From contig SCFE01000099.1 in NCBI GenBank assembly GCA_004352715.1, forward strand, positions 1,476,935 through 1,540,934: a stretch of DNA of 64,000 nucleotides, written 5' to 3'. The stretch comes from Hofstenia miamia. Its lineage: Eukaryota; Xenacoelomorpha; Acoela. Of this stretch, positions 1 to 12,205 are shown one piece after another. The notes under the pieces were generated by a model. The model was not told the DNA's origin, did no database searches, and saw only the letters and a list, made by a program, of their open reading frames with translations. The first letter of the stretch is position 1. Every line of letters starts with the position of its first letter. The position numbers were made by a program, and so were the translations under genes.

Positions 1-1195
1 TATATATATATATATATACAGTGTCGGACAAATTCATTGATTAATACTTTCGCACAAAATTTTCATAAATCTTTTTAGGTTGTTATGATCTATGTTCCAG
101 AGAGTCTAAAATTGTATGATGGTATCTATTGTGCAGTTCATAGTGGATATTATGTTTTAAATACTGCCTAGATAATATCAGTAATGAATTTGCCCAAGCC
201 AAGGCTGACCAGTTCAACATTTTCGCAGCATTATCTCTCAAGAAATAGGTTCCATTTCATAAAAAATAATAGTTCTGAGATTGTTCACATTGGCAATATG
301 AGGTAGCAGCTGGGTCTGAAGAGCATTTGATTGTGCCCTCTATAGGAATTATTGGCTCTGTTATTTTTCTATATGTGTATTCCCAGTACATCACTTTTTT
401 TCTAAGTTGTCTGAAATTGTCCGCATGTTAGGCTGTGATGGGTGTTCGTGGCTACCTCAAGCAAATTGTGATCTAAAACTATTGATTTTATGTGAATGAT
501 TCATTTAAGAAGATATCTTGGTGCCAATCAGAAGTTCTCAAATAAATGTTCAGAGCAGCCATGTTTCGTCTTGTTGAAAAGTTGCATCATTGACCACTGA
601 CAGTGGTAGTGACTGATATTCAATCAGTCCAGATATTGTCACCTATCATTGAATACCCTGTCTGTTGATAGCCAACATGCTAATTGTGATCTCTGCTTAG
701 AGATTACAAGCTGAGCACCTATGATATATATATATATATATATATAAAGAAAAAATTTACAGTTCTTGCATATGAGACTTTACCTATCAAATTTGTAGAT
801 AGCAAGATATGACGAAAAGTAACTTAGCTGTAACATTTACATACTGAAGGCTATGTGAAAATATTTATTAACTGTATTTTAACATCAAAGATTCTCGAAA
901 TATTATGAATTTGGAATTAAAGTAATTGTCAAGATGCTTGTATTTTTTAAGAGTACCTTTAACATCCTTCAGAAGTACTCAAAGTGAGAAACATAGTAAA
1001 TGTCAATAATTGAAAGATGACTAATGAATGATTCCAACACATACCAGCACCTTATATCACGTACTCATTTGTTTATGCATATCGTTGTTTACTGAAAATA
1101 GTTTCATTTCTGGCAGCACTGTGAGTGATCAAGAAAGCTTAATGATATCACTACAACTAATGCTACTAATACTACTACAACCAATAATACTAATA

Positions 1196-1256
<61 letters not shown>

Positions 1257-1722
1257 GAATCATATAGGAAATTGGAAGTGTTTAGATTACTGAGGTAAGA
1301 AGACACGGTAGTACAGAAGGGCAGCTCTATTAGGAACAGCTAGAGTTCTGATGAAATTTCTCAGAATTTCGGCAGCCCCAAAGCTGAGAAACGCTGCAGC
1401 GTGAAGCTATAAAAGGAATGCTATAATAATGATTACAACAGTTCTGTCGAGATGGCGCAGTGTGTAAATTTGGTATTTGAAAATAAAGGTCTAAGCAAAT
1501 ATGATTGCGGTTATAAACTGGATGAACTTACGTGACATGACATACAACAATTCCAAAGACATAAAACGATATAAAATGAAGAGACCAATAAGCGTCATTG
1601 GCTGGTAATTTGCAATGATAATAAGAGTCTGAAAATCAGAAAAACAGCACTGATGTCAAATATTGTAAGAGCAAAGCCCTTAGCTACACTAGATTTAGTT
1701 GTGTCATTTATATATATATATC

Positions 1723-1755
<33 letters not shown>

Positions 1756-1919
1756 GGCTCCGGTAAAAAAATTGTGAAAATGCAAGAACCCTTAAACGGA
1801 AGTATACAAATCTTTTCACCTGATTAACGGGCCATGCTCTAAACGAATACATTTAGGCGATCACGCACAATCAAAAAGTACAAATAAAAACACTTTATTA
1901 ATTTTCATTAAACACCTCT
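1..1919. other. No gene seen; microsatellites and a GC-richer patch
   Basis: I see no supportable gene here. (TA)n tracts lie at 1-18, 723-745 and about 1711-1755, and an (AAT)n array at about 1186-1256. Short open frames crossing them encode only poly-Ile or Ile-Tyr and are not genes. A locally GC-richer patch at about 1280-1460 follows the (AAT)n array. It has a short open stretch on the minus strand but no recognised domain, and could be an old retroelement tail. Confidence 0.6.
1186..1256. repeat. (AAT)n microsatellite
   Basis: About 70 bases of near-perfect AAT/TAA trinucleotide repeat. It may mark a retroelement tail because it abuts a GC-richer patch, but no element was recognised. 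Confidence 0.9.
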
Positions 1920-3558
1920 CATCAAAATGCAAGAAAGATTTTGCAATATCTTTAATCTACCGGAACCACACACCGCAAAATTTTACTCAAAATATCGGTC
2001 ATGAACACAAAAACATTCTACAGAAACTTTAAAAAGTGGACCGAAACGAATGTGCTAAAAAGAAAGTGAAAAACCTCTCAAATTGACTGAAAATGAATGG
2101 AAAATTTTCAAAAACCCATAACAAAATTGCCTGAACATCGAGCACATTCAAAGCAGGGATCTGTAGGAAACTTGCAAAAAGTGACACCATTGAAGCAAGA
2201 TCAGAAATATGACAGGGTTAACTCGGTGAAACATGGTCGATTCAGAGGTGGAATCGAGTTCGATTCGGAATGTATCGGTTGGGTTCGGTTCGGTTAGTAT
2301 CAGAGTCGTTTTGAGTTTTTGAAAGCAAAACGGGTTGAGTTCGGGTGGAAAACGTTTTTCTAAGATTTAATAATATATAATAATAATAATAATTTTGAAG
2401 TTTGTTGTGATCATTTTAATTTCCAGGACATTCCAACTTGGTGTTAGACTGCTTACCGAGCAAATAAATTGGATTTAGATGTACTAGCTCGTACCTGTTC
2501 GCTTATAATGGTAATAAAATAAATGCTAAATCTAAAAGTTAACTAATTAAAAGCACGAATGACTTGAAAAAAGAATACAATTAAGGATTTTGGATTTATA
2601 GACATTTTACAGAGTATCTGCTAATATTTCAGTTTGTCATAAATAAATTGTTTTCTGAAATAAAAAGATTTCCATCTCGATTTGTTTTTAGAGAGGCACC
2701 TGGTCAATCTAAACGAGATATCTTACTGGTTACTGGGAGTGAAAGACGCTCGTCACTGACACCTTACAGCATAAAAGCCTTAAAAATACTAAATTCTTTT
2801 TTCGAAACATCAAAAATAATTTAAATCTTCAATACACATTTAATGAATTACATTTTTATCAATTTTAAATTTAAATTTTGAAATTCGGGTTGAAATCTGG
2901 TTAAAATTTTCATTTCAGGTTAACGTTTAGCAAATTGGGTTCGGGTCGATTCGATTTTGAAAATGTCAACCCGATTACACCCCTGAGACGATTAATGAAT
3001 GTTTCATAAATTTTTTCATAACCGATGAGTCCATGTTACAGCTGCATACAAACAACATTAATTGGTCTACAACATCCAAGACGCCTCTCAAGCCATTTAT
3101 AAGATTTCCCCAAAAATGCATGTTTTGGAGTGCTTTGAGCTATAGAGGTTTTTACCCGAAAATTGTGGAAAGATTCCTGTGCAAAGTTGAAAGTATACAG
3201 ATATTTTAGTAGAGTTTATCTCATTTGTGGACTGGAGGATTCTTTAGCAAGATAGAGCAATCCCCCCATACTAAATGACATACCGAAAATTATTAGTGAA
3301 AAAAATCTGCAAATTTTGCAGTGGCCTTCCATCTCACAGGATCTTTTACCTGTATAAAATCTTAAGAGGATTACGAAGGACGATGTGGAAAAAAATACAA
3401 AAATATTCAAAAACTGAAGCAATATTGTTGGAGCCCAATGAAAAATTACTCTGAGAATGCAGAAGAATTTGATTGACTCAATTAAGGAAAGATTTTTGAA
3501 ATGTGTTCAATCCCGAGGTAGTGTTGTTAAATTTCATAAAGTCCTTATAGAAATTTGA
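1920..3558 (+). pseudogene. Tc1-like transposase relict, split by a MITE
   Basis: This is a decayed DDE transposase of the Tc1/mariner superfamily. Before the MITE (2243-2985), about 1930-2060 reads as a helix-turn-helix of the form TKTFYRNFKKWTET (family form TVYRxxKKWxETG), then basic residues with stops. After the MITE the frame resumes at about 3014 with FITDES, the block around the first catalytic Asp. Next comes KCMFWSALSYRG, like the family's VMVWGAISYxG. A frameshifted block follows, ending SEKNLQILQWPSISQDL (family KVLxWPxQSPDLNP). The C-terminus IKERFLKCVQSRGSVVKFH ends with a stop at 3556-3558. Several stops and frameshifts mean it is dead. Family order and motif spacing make the call firm, but the exact clade is not assigned. 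Confidence 0.75.
2243..2985. mobile_element. hAT-type MITE inserted in the Tc1 relict
   Basis: The element is 743 bp. It begins CAGAGGTGGAATCGAGTTCG and ends CAACCCGATTACACCCCTG, whose reverse complement begins CAGGGGTGTAATCGGGTTG. These are imperfect terminal inverted repeats of the CAGGGGTG type found in hAT elements. The flanks 2235-2242 (GGTCGATT) and 2986-2993 (AGACGATT) match at 6 of 8 positions, as expected for a decayed 8-bp hAT target duplication. No transposase is encoded, so the element is non-autonomous. Subterminal GGGTTCGG/GGGTCGATT motifs resemble other CCCGA-rich patches in this window. Confidence 0.7.
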
Positions 3559-4561
3559 ACTTACCATTGATTAATAAAATTTTGTTACATTCCATGCATT
3601 TGCTGCTAACGGATTGAAAAATGAAGTGTTTTGCGAAATAAAAAATGCAGCTATGATGAATAATAGTGTATCTAGAAGGCAGTCACAAGAAACGACCCGA
3701 TTTCTTATAATAATATTAAATCTATACATGTGATACATTTAAAAACCCGTTCTATCCCATTTCGGATGAACATTTTAAATTTCTGGAAGTTGATCTTTCT
3801 AATTTAGCTAGAAGTCTATCACTCCAATTATGACAAAGCGTATTGGACATCTTTTAAAAAGATACTTCTATCCTGTGGAGTGTAAAATCAATTTTTCAGA
3901 TAAATCTCCCTAAAGTTTATCCCTTAGGTAGCGAAAGTTGTCTTAATTAATCTGTGATGGGTTGAATAAATGTAACCTGCCCCTCCTCCCCAACCAAAAT
4001 TTGCTCCACCGCAACTGCTGCTATTATTGAGTTTAACCCTTTTGTTCTATAAGGGTTTTTTCCCCAATAGTATTTGAAAGAGCATTTGTTTTCTTAAGAC
4101 AATGTGTTGATGGAATTTAGAATAGATATGTGCTGGATCAGACATGTTTGCTCCCGGTATCGAAAGTATTTCTTTTGTGAAGGTCCCGCTCAGTAACAGT
4201 TCCGAAATGTTAATTTTGCTCCCATAAGTCACTAGCGTCCTTCAATTTTGTTACCAGGTATCAATTTAGAAGTTTCATAACGAAAATATAGCTAAACAGC
4301 AAATTCTAATAAGCTGCTGAACCTTAACTACCGAAATTAATATTAATTGTTTTATTTTTAAACAAATACAAATATTCATGCCTGAACAAATACGTGACCA
4401 AGACAAGTAACCGTTCCAGCACACATCAAATCTATAAAAATTGTTCGGGCAAAAGCATCTCTTTCAGTATCTAGTTTTTTTGTAAGCTAGTGCTCAAGGC
4501 AGATTTCATTAACATCAATGGAGATTGTTTTGAGTTCAGCAACGTGTTACCAAGATAAGTA

Positions 4562-4592
<31 letters not shown>

Positions 4593-4712
4593 NNNNNNNN
4601 NNNNNNNNNNNNNNNNNNNNNNNNNNNNNNNNNNNNNNNNNNNNNNNNNNNNNNNNNNNNNNNNNNNNNNNNNNNNNNNNNNNNNNNNNNNNNNNNNNNN
4701 NNNNNNNNNNNN

Positions 4713-4775
<63 letters not shown>

Positions 4776-6289
4776 CACATTACTAGTACGTGGTAGCCAG
4801 TAGTGGGAAAATTTAGTGCTTTGCGATGCATTCCTTGTAATACGGAAAATCACTAACATGTAGCACTTCATGTGATCATATGATGTCAAAATATATGCAT
4901 GCAAATCAAAGTAGTTAATGCTACCCGTTTTCGCAATGGAAGTTGATAGGTAGTTTTACATTTTCCAAAATTAATGTATGCTTTTATAGTGATTTATTTG
5001 GTTAAATGATTCAACCCCAACCCTAATTCTACTAACATTACTTTGAAGTAACAAGCCGAATGGTTCAAACCTTTGAACAATTTCATCAAATCCATTAAGA
5101 AATTTTGAAATTCTTCTATATGACCGCATCTATGGATTTGTGGCTAAAGTATATACAAATATTATATTATAATAAATGTCTTTATTAGTTTGTGAGTTAT
5201 TAACGGTAAGTTTTCTTGGGAAACCATTTCATATTTCGAAAAATTCCTGCTACAATTAAGATTGAACAGCCTGGTGTTCATTTAACTTGACAAACTGTTT
5301 TTTCCACATTTCAGTTATGGTTCTTAGCAATTTTGCTTATGTATTTAAGCAATGCCCACAGTCTTTACGCAGTGTATTTCCGCTCTTATGATGTTATGCT
5401 CTACTGCTATTAATGAGAGGATCTTCTTTTCTCTAAAGTTTGTTTTTTCTTAATTGGGTGAAAGCAAAAATATATTAAGGCATATCTAATAGAATTAATT
5501 GATATAATAAATCAACTAATTCAATGTTTTCAAATGCCACTGGCATTTTTTCGAATTCTCCTGCATTCTATTTGCTGCGAGGAGTTCATCCCATTCTTTT
5601 AGGATGAGGAAGCATTCCGCTTCTATGTTTGAGAACTGTTCTTTTAAAAAATAAACACTTTTTCACGTACAGAAATATCGTGATTTTTAGCTAGAAGTCT
5701 AAATGATTGTCAGGAATGGATGTAGACACAGTTTTGATTTTATAGCATAGAGAGCTTAAACGTATTAATTGAATATTATATTTTAGTAATGTTTAACTAT
5801 TAGAAAATTTCAAAGACTAAATTAATAAAATTAAATTCATGATGTAAGCATTAATTACAAATAGCGAACTCAATAATTTTTTTAATGTCTGAGTAGAAAA
5901 TTTGCTGCTGAATTACAGTAGTCACGAAATTACAAATGTGAATTCCTACAATATATATGTCAATTAAAATATATTGTTTCAATAAGTTTTGACTCTACAG
6001 TATTTTGGGCTCTCGAATCTCCGCCTATTTCCTAAATCAGTGGAATAAGTGAAATAGCAGCTAATAAATATTCATACACTATGTTTGTATTTACTTTAAT
6101 AGAAATTTTTTGTAGGAAATGGGATACATTTTGATACAAAATCTTCAAAAAATATGGTGGGAAATTTTTATTATTTATACAGGATAATAGCTATCTTCCC
6201 GCGAGTTGTCAGTATGCAGCAAAATAAAAGATATCATAAATGCATTTTGTTATGAAAAAATTTATAGACATTGATTGAAATGATAATCA
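3559..6289. other. No gene seen; contains an (AT)n-flanked gap
   Basis: This is AT-rich sequence. A 120-N gap at 4593-4712 is bordered on both sides by (AT)n. A short minus-strand open stretch at 4047-4232 has no recognisable domain and no support as a gene. Confidence 0.55.
4563..4772. repeat. (AT)n microsatellite interrupted by a 120-N gap
   Basis: AT dinucleotides run from 4565 into the gap at 4593 and out again from 4713 to about 4772. The gap is probably unresolved microsatellite. Open frames across it are artefacts. Confidence 0.9.
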
Positions 6290-7233
6290 TTACAAAAATT
6301 GTTCAAAATGACCTCCTTCCTTCCCCACACAGAGGCGACACAGACAAAGAAATTTGTCATATGCACAGATGATTGTTGGTAAGTCAATATTTTCCAATAA
6401 ATTGACCAAATTATCATAGGGTTCTTTAATTGTTATTGGCCTTGGTGCTTTGTAAGGATCCTTACGGATTATTCCCCACAACCAAGAATCATTCACTGAA
6501 AGATCAGAGCTTCTCGGTGTTTATGATACTGGTCCAGAATAGAGAGTAACAATATCAGGTAAATATGTACCCGATCCCGACCCCACAAGAAATTATAAGA
6601 CCTGAACCGAATCTGACCCGAAACTTTGAATTTGATATGAGGTAATGAATCTCTGTTCAATCAAATGACTATTAACATCAATCATTTACTGATAAGGGAA
6701 ACAGTAATTCATTGGTACTAATAAATGTCTTGGATCTTTCTCAAATCAAGCGGTGATTTAGATCAGTATGAATTTAATAATTAATCTAATATACTCGTTC
6801 CCCACCTGAAACGAAACTTGAAATCGGGTCGGATTTAGCTGTTACCCGATGTCAATCTTTAGTCCACAACATACTATCCAGCGTTTCGGATGATGGATAT
6901 CTAAGGAATTGCACAAAGAGAGAGTGAAATTGGCAGGGGCGCCATCATGTTTTTAAAACTGTTTCTTGTTGTGCCCATGAGTTAATAAGGGTATAAATTT
7001 CTCCATCAAGATTCGATGATATTTTACTGAATCTATTGCTCCTTCAATAATTTTATCAGGAAATTCCATGCTTTGTTATTCATAGCTATTAATTGTGTAA
7101 GCATAGATATATGAGAATATATTAGAAATGAAATTGGCTAAAAAATCTTGCTATTGGAAATCCGAATGAAAATAGCTAATAACAGGTATATATTACTTCG
7201 AGCAAATTCTTTAACTTCACTTTTTCTAGGCAT
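6290..7233 (-). pseudogene. Mariner-like transposase relict, split by a MITE
   Basis: Read on minus from 7233, it opens MPRKSEVKEF and appears internally deleted. It then continues IDSVKYHRILMEKFIPLL (family: VxxxxYxxILxxxLxPxL) and HDGAPANF around 6945, matching the QDGAPPHF block with the second catalytic Asp. A frameshift leads to VQFLRY. After an insertion at about 6556-6864 comes PRSSDLSVNDSWLWGIIRKD (family RSPDLTPxDFFLWGxxKD), carrying the third acidic residue as Asp. It ends at 6290 with GGHFEQFL (family GGHFEH). Stops and frameshifts show it is inactive. The 40785-41030 fragment is related. Confidence 0.75.
6556..6864. mobile_element. CCCGA-rich MITE inserted in the mariner relict
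   Basis: The transposase frame is interrupted by about 309 bp. The insert starts CAGGTAAATATGTACCCGAT and carries CCCGATCCCGACC near the left end and GGGTCGG plus ACCCGAT near the right end. Its flanks AACAATAT (6548-6555) and CACAACAT (6865-6872) match at 6 of 8 positions, compatible with a hAT-type 8-bp target duplication. The terminal repeats are too decayed to be sure of exact ends. Confidence 0.5.
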
Positions 7234-7850
7234 GGCTACGCCACTGTATGCAAAATTTCCTTTTATATTTAGATTGTAACAATAGCCGGTTAATACATTT
7301 CTAATAGGTAAATTATCAATATAAAATTGTGATAAAAAATATAAAAAATTTCAATTGCTAAACATAATTTCAATTAGCATGAACATACAATATAATATCT
7401 CAAAATATTTTTATTGGCCCTTGACGAAATATTATTTTCCAATCACATTTCTGCTTGCTAATAAGAGAGGCAGGACCCAGAAAATTTCTTAGAATAATAG
7501 AAAATAAATTTAGAATCATACGGGTATTTTTTAATTATTTTCCTATATTTAGGTTGCATTTTTTGATTATTGACAATTGCTTAGCTAAAACTAATATTTT
7601 GGTGATCTATTAAAGATTTTTGTCATAAAATATTTTAAAAAATTTACACATGATGCTAGCATATAATTTTTACTAATAAAAATTTAACATGATATTAGGT
7701 TTTTATCATAAATTTGCTGTTTGCTCAGTATTATTAGAACTCTGCGACATCTTAGAAAATATAAAACATAAACTGTATTTATTGCTACATCCAATAATCT
7801 TTCTAACAAATAATTTTTGCTATAGATCGGTCACAATTTCCTACAGTAAC
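7234..7850. other. Upstream region of the first receptor gene
   Basis: AT-rich sequence with no gene. An open frame begins at 7689 and runs into the receptor, but its first 54 codons are not conserved in the paralogs. Two acceptor-like sites, TTTTTGCTATAG (ends 7825) and TTTCCTACAG (ends 7846), lie just before the chosen receptor start. The upstream open stretch is therefore better read as intron or leader. Confidence 0.5.
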
Positions 7851-8813
7851 ATGAGAGCAAATTTCAATGAAACCTATGAAAAACCAGGTGGGCTTTACAA
7901 AGATTATTTCATATTGTCAGAAATAATAGCATTTGCTATTTTGGGAATTCCATCAAATATTATTGTGATATACATTGTAAAATGGCATCCCTTCATAAAG
8001 AATCCAGCCTCGAAGACGTACTTGGCTTACCTAACATTAGCAGACCTATTGAACTGCATTGATTTTTTGATATTTAATCTGCCCATGAATTTATATATAA
8101 TGGAGTTTTTGCTTAACAATTACAAATATGCATGCTTTGTTTGGAGGTTGATGATGAGATTTAATCTTTTTCACACTACATACATGGTTGTTCTTGTAAC
8201 CCTCGATAGATTTGTTAATTGCTACACAATAGATTTGGCGAGAAAATTGGGAAAACGGAGATTAGCCGAAATTTCATGCTGTTTGATAATGTTATACTCT
8301 TTCATGCAATCTGCTTTGCAAGCAAATAACTATTACTATGTATCAAGTACAGTTTTATGGGATGACAAAATTTACACTGGCTATATATGTTACCAAGCTG
8401 AAAATAAGAAATTACTCTTTATAGTAATAGTATTTGCATACACTTTGCCTCTATTTCTTATAACATTTGGCAATATTGCCATCGTGATACGGCTAGTGTA
8501 TAGAGCGCAGGTAACAAAAAAGAAATTTAACAAAGGAAAATTTAAAGAGGATTTGCGTGTAACAGTTACCATAGTTACATGTTGCTTGGTGATGGTTGCT
8601 TTGTATTTACCAACATACTGCTTTCAACTAGTTTACTACGTTCGTAATGCCGAGGAAAACACAAGGTTTTGGGAAAGCAAATATGGTTACTTGCTATTTC
8701 AAGTTGCACAGGGCTTAAGAAATTTCAATTCTGTCATAAACTTTTTCATATATTTGGTGACTAATCAAAATTTCCGGCGGTCGTTCTATAAGTGTTTCAC
8801 CCGCATGAAATAG
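7851..8813 (+). CDS. Rhodopsin-like (class A) GPCR, lineage-specific family, copy 1
   Basis: A 320-residue single-exon 7TM receptor, expected at the plasma membrane coupling an unknown ligand, probably a peptide, to G proteins. The start at 7851 is chosen over 7689 because MRANFNETYEKPGG then aligns without gaps to both paralogs. Features: an N-glycosylation site at N6; TM1 with N36; TM2 LADLL with D65; C95 at the TM3 start and C180 in loop 2, the usual disulphide pair; D119-R120-F121 after TM3; P200 in TM5; a basic third loop (about 218-236); L251-Y-L-P254 where most receptors have CWxP; and N297-F-F-I-Y301 where most have NPxxY. The NxxxNFxIY ending recalls FMRFamide-type and flatworm orphan receptors, but subfamily and ligand cannot be assigned. 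A TTTCCTACAG acceptor-like site ends 4 nt before the ATG. Confidence 0.85.
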   Translation: MRANFNETYEKPGGLYKDYFILSEIIAFAILGIPSNIIVIYIVKWHPFIKNPASKTYLAYLTLADLLNCIDFLIFNLPMNLYIMEFLLNNYKYACFVWRLMMRFNLFHTTYMVVLVTLDRFVNCYTIDLARKLGKRRLAEISCCLIMLYSFMQSALQANNYYYVSSTVLWDDKIYTGYICYQAENKKLLFIVIVFAYTLPLFLITFGNIAIVIRLVYRAQVTKKKFNKGKFKEDLRVTVTIVTCCLVMVALYLPTYCFQLVYYVRNAEENTRFWESKYGYLLFQVAQGLRNFNSVINFFIYLVTNQNFRRSFYKCFTRMK

Positions 8814-9990
8814 CTGCAATTTCAATTTTTAAGTAAATGTTCACTGGCTATTACCATCAAGAATTGTCATATCAAAGACTGAAGTCAAAATATAGACAAT
8901 TATTTACAAGTATTTACAAAAAAGTAATTCTCAACGCATGGTTCACTTTAAAACTTGCTCTTATTGATTATTTCTGTCATGTTAGAATCACTGTCTAGTG
9001 CACTACAAATATTAATTTATATTTTTTAGAAAGTCAATCTTTTGCAGTTTTTCAATTATGCTATGCTTGTATGAGCATCATTCTTAATTTCATAATAGAA
9101 TCTAATTTCAAATAAAAATTTCATTAAATGATTAAGGAATATATTTTGGAAATATAAATGTTCATAAATGTTGCTCTCAGAAAAACTGCAGAAGGTATAA
9201 GGAAGAGCCAAATATTAATCCTTTTGAAATTATTTGTCAAAGTTTCATTAGTTTCTCTTACATATTTTGTTCGTTATGTTTTAGGATTTAACCTATAAAC
9301 TGAATCAACACCATAATTGAAAATATTTTGATACAAAAACAAATGTTTAGGATACTTAGCTAAGTTTTTTTTTCAGTTGAGGGTTTTTGCATATTTAGCA
9401 TAACTCTTTGTATAAGCAGAGAAAAAAATTTCTATTGGAAGTGATATATACATTTCATTAATTGTATTAGCATACAAGAATTAGAATAGGTGTGTTTATT
9501 CATCTAAATTTAAAAACGTATTAAATTACATAAAAACTAAGTGGATATTTAAAAATTTGTCTGAAATTTTTTAAATTGCTTTATATAGTTCAACAAATTA
9601 AAAGCTAAAGAAAGTCCAATATTTACTTTTTCACACAAGTTTACGTAACCAGAACATCTATATGCACTTCACATATTTAAACCCAGTTCAGAAATCGTAG
9701 CTGCAAACAGAATTTTGCTAATACCTGAAATAGTATTTGTTTCACTAATCAATGCACTTGTTGCATTGCTTTACAGTAATATGAATTCTCCACAGTATTT
9801 TAAAGATTACAATTTTAGAAGCTAATGAATGTATGTTTTCCACTATCTTAACAAGTTAATCAGAAACTACATTTTGTTTTTAATTTCGTTAGTCTTTAAC
9901 ATTTTGTTTAGTAATATTTCACTTCATATTAGTATACCCTTATAAACTTGCAAAAATTGGTGTTTTTTAAATGTATTTTGTGGTTGGTAA
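8814..9990. other. No gene seen
   Basis: AT-rich sequence downstream of receptor copy 1. I see no open frame with coding character and no recognisable element. Confidence 0.6.
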
Positions 9991-11205
9991 AATGGACATG
10001 ATGGATAAACCTTGAAAATTCATTTAAATTTTACTCCATTTTATTGATATCTGTGATCCATTCTGTCAATTTCTTTGAAATTTTGCTATGGTTATTGAAT
10101 ATACTGAGATTTTTGGGTTTTCAATTATATTCATATTTCAGAGCACTGACTACTACTTCTAATTAAAGATTGATGTTTCTACATTGATTAAAGACTGGCA
10201 AATGTATTTCTGGCATTGGATTTCTAGATTGAGAAGCCCTTTAATTGTTATTCAATTAAATAAATGTAAAAATTCAAATTTGCAAAATTGCTTTTAAAAC
10301 TGCTCTTTAACTATGGTTGAAAATGAACAACCAATGTCATTTTCAGATTCTACAGATCTCAAATTACTTGAAAATGTCCATCTCTTCTTTTATAAGTTGA
10401 TTTAGTGCGTGCATGTTGAAATTTTCAGGAATGCCTTAGTGTCATTTTCAATGCCCCAGATTTAAGAGATATGATTTTTGTAAATGAATTCCAAAAGCGA
10501 TTTTTTGTTGAAAATTGCTAATTTTATCTAAATTTGTTGCTTTTGAATTGATTTATGGTATTAGATTTTCATGTTAAGAACTCCTTTCTCTATAAATTGT
10601 TGAATTAAATACAATATTTCTCACATTTCACAAAAAATGCTAACTTTGCAATATAGATCTTGAAACAGCTCTTTAGGAACTTTAAAAAATTAAAAGATGC
10701 ATTTATATTCAGATTCTAGATGTTCCAATTTACTTATAAATGCTCACATTTTATTGTTTAAGGCAACTGAGGCATTTAACTTTCAAATTCTGTACAGTTA
10801 GTTCTGTATTATATCACTTTAGGGTATTTACTTTTTTCTAATGCTAGATTATTCTTAAGCTATTGTTGATTTTGAGTAGATTCAAAGCTTGCAAGTCTAT
10901 TAGTGTGCTTAGTTTTTCATTTTGAGAAGTGCTTAGAGCATCAATTTACAACTTAATTTCAATTTTTCAGAAATTTAATTAAAAACGCAAATTTTGTTAG
11001 ATAGATTTTGAAATTGCTTTCCAAACATTTTTGAAATGAAAAGACGATTATTTTTTCAGAATCTAGATGTTCAAATTTACTTATAAATTCTAACATTTTA
11101 TTGCTTAAGTCAACTGAGGCATTTAACTTTAAAATTCTATGAAGTTAGTTCTGAATTACTATCCTTTAGGGTATTTCATTTTTTATTCATAAACTTTAAC
11201 AGCTT
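9990..11205. repeat. Diverged tandem (satellite-like) repeat, period about 350-365 bp
   Basis: Successive copies share a block near TCTAGATGTTC, then a TTTACTTATAAA block, ACTGAGGCATTTAACTTT and TTTAGGGTATTT. The best pair starts at 10715 and 11062 (period 347). A weaker copy has its matching block near 10349. Earlier sequence (about 10200-10310 against 10560-10670) shows the same order with a period near 360. The array runs into the 1000-N gap at 11206, so its true length is unknown. No coding content. Confidence 0.7.
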
Positions 11206-12205
11206 NNNNNNNNNNNNNNNNNNNNNNNNNNNNNNNNNNNNNNNNNNNNNNNNNNNNNNNNNNNNNNNNNNNNNNNNNNNNNNNNNNNNNNNNNNNNNNN
11301 NNNNNNNNNNNNNNNNNNNNNNNNNNNNNNNNNNNNNNNNNNNNNNNNNNNNNNNNNNNNNNNNNNNNNNNNNNNNNNNNNNNNNNNNNNNNNNNNNNNN
11401 NNNNNNNNNNNNNNNNNNNNNNNNNNNNNNNNNNNNNNNNNNNNNNNNNNNNNNNNNNNNNNNNNNNNNNNNNNNNNNNNNNNNNNNNNNNNNNNNNNNN
11501 NNNNNNNNNNNNNNNNNNNNNNNNNNNNNNNNNNNNNNNNNNNNNNNNNNNNNNNNNNNNNNNNNNNNNNNNNNNNNNNNNNNNNNNNNNNNNNNNNNNN
11601 NNNNNNNNNNNNNNNNNNNNNNNNNNNNNNNNNNNNNNNNNNNNNNNNNNNNNNNNNNNNNNNNNNNNNNNNNNNNNNNNNNNNNNNNNNNNNNNNNNNN
11701 NNNNNNNNNNNNNNNNNNNNNNNNNNNNNNNNNNNNNNNNNNNNNNNNNNNNNNNNNNNNNNNNNNNNNNNNNNNNNNNNNNNNNNNNNNNNNNNNNNNN
11801 NNNNNNNNNNNNNNNNNNNNNNNNNNNNNNNNNNNNNNNNNNNNNNNNNNNNNNNNNNNNNNNNNNNNNNNNNNNNNNNNNNNNNNNNNNNNNNNNNNNN
11901 NNNNNNNNNNNNNNNNNNNNNNNNNNNNNNNNNNNNNNNNNNNNNNNNNNNNNNNNNNNNNNNNNNNNNNNNNNNNNNNNNNNNNNNNNNNNNNNNNNNN
12001 NNNNNNNNNNNNNNNNNNNNNNNNNNNNNNNNNNNNNNNNNNNNNNNNNNNNNNNNNNNNNNNNNNNNNNNNNNNNNNNNNNNNNNNNNNNNNNNNNNNN
12101 NNNNNNNNNNNNNNNNNNNNNNNNNNNNNNNNNNNNNNNNNNNNNNNNNNNNNNNNNNNNNNNNNNNNNNNNNNNNNNNNNNNNNNNNNNNNNNNNNNNN
12201 NNNNN
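11206..12205. other. Assembly gap, exactly 1000 N
   Basis: A 1000-N run, typical of a gap of unknown size. It hides the junction between the satellite-like array and the left LTR. Confidence 0.95.

Noticed and set aside
4547-4831. Ile-Tyr-rich ORFs through gaps, here and at 20936-21184, 23429-24555, 56809-57343 and 59640-60509
   Set aside because: They are translations of (AT)n and N runs.
7689-7850. N-terminal extension of receptor copy 1
   Set aside because: The 54 extra codons have no counterpart in the paralogs, and acceptor-like sites lie between them and the conserved start.
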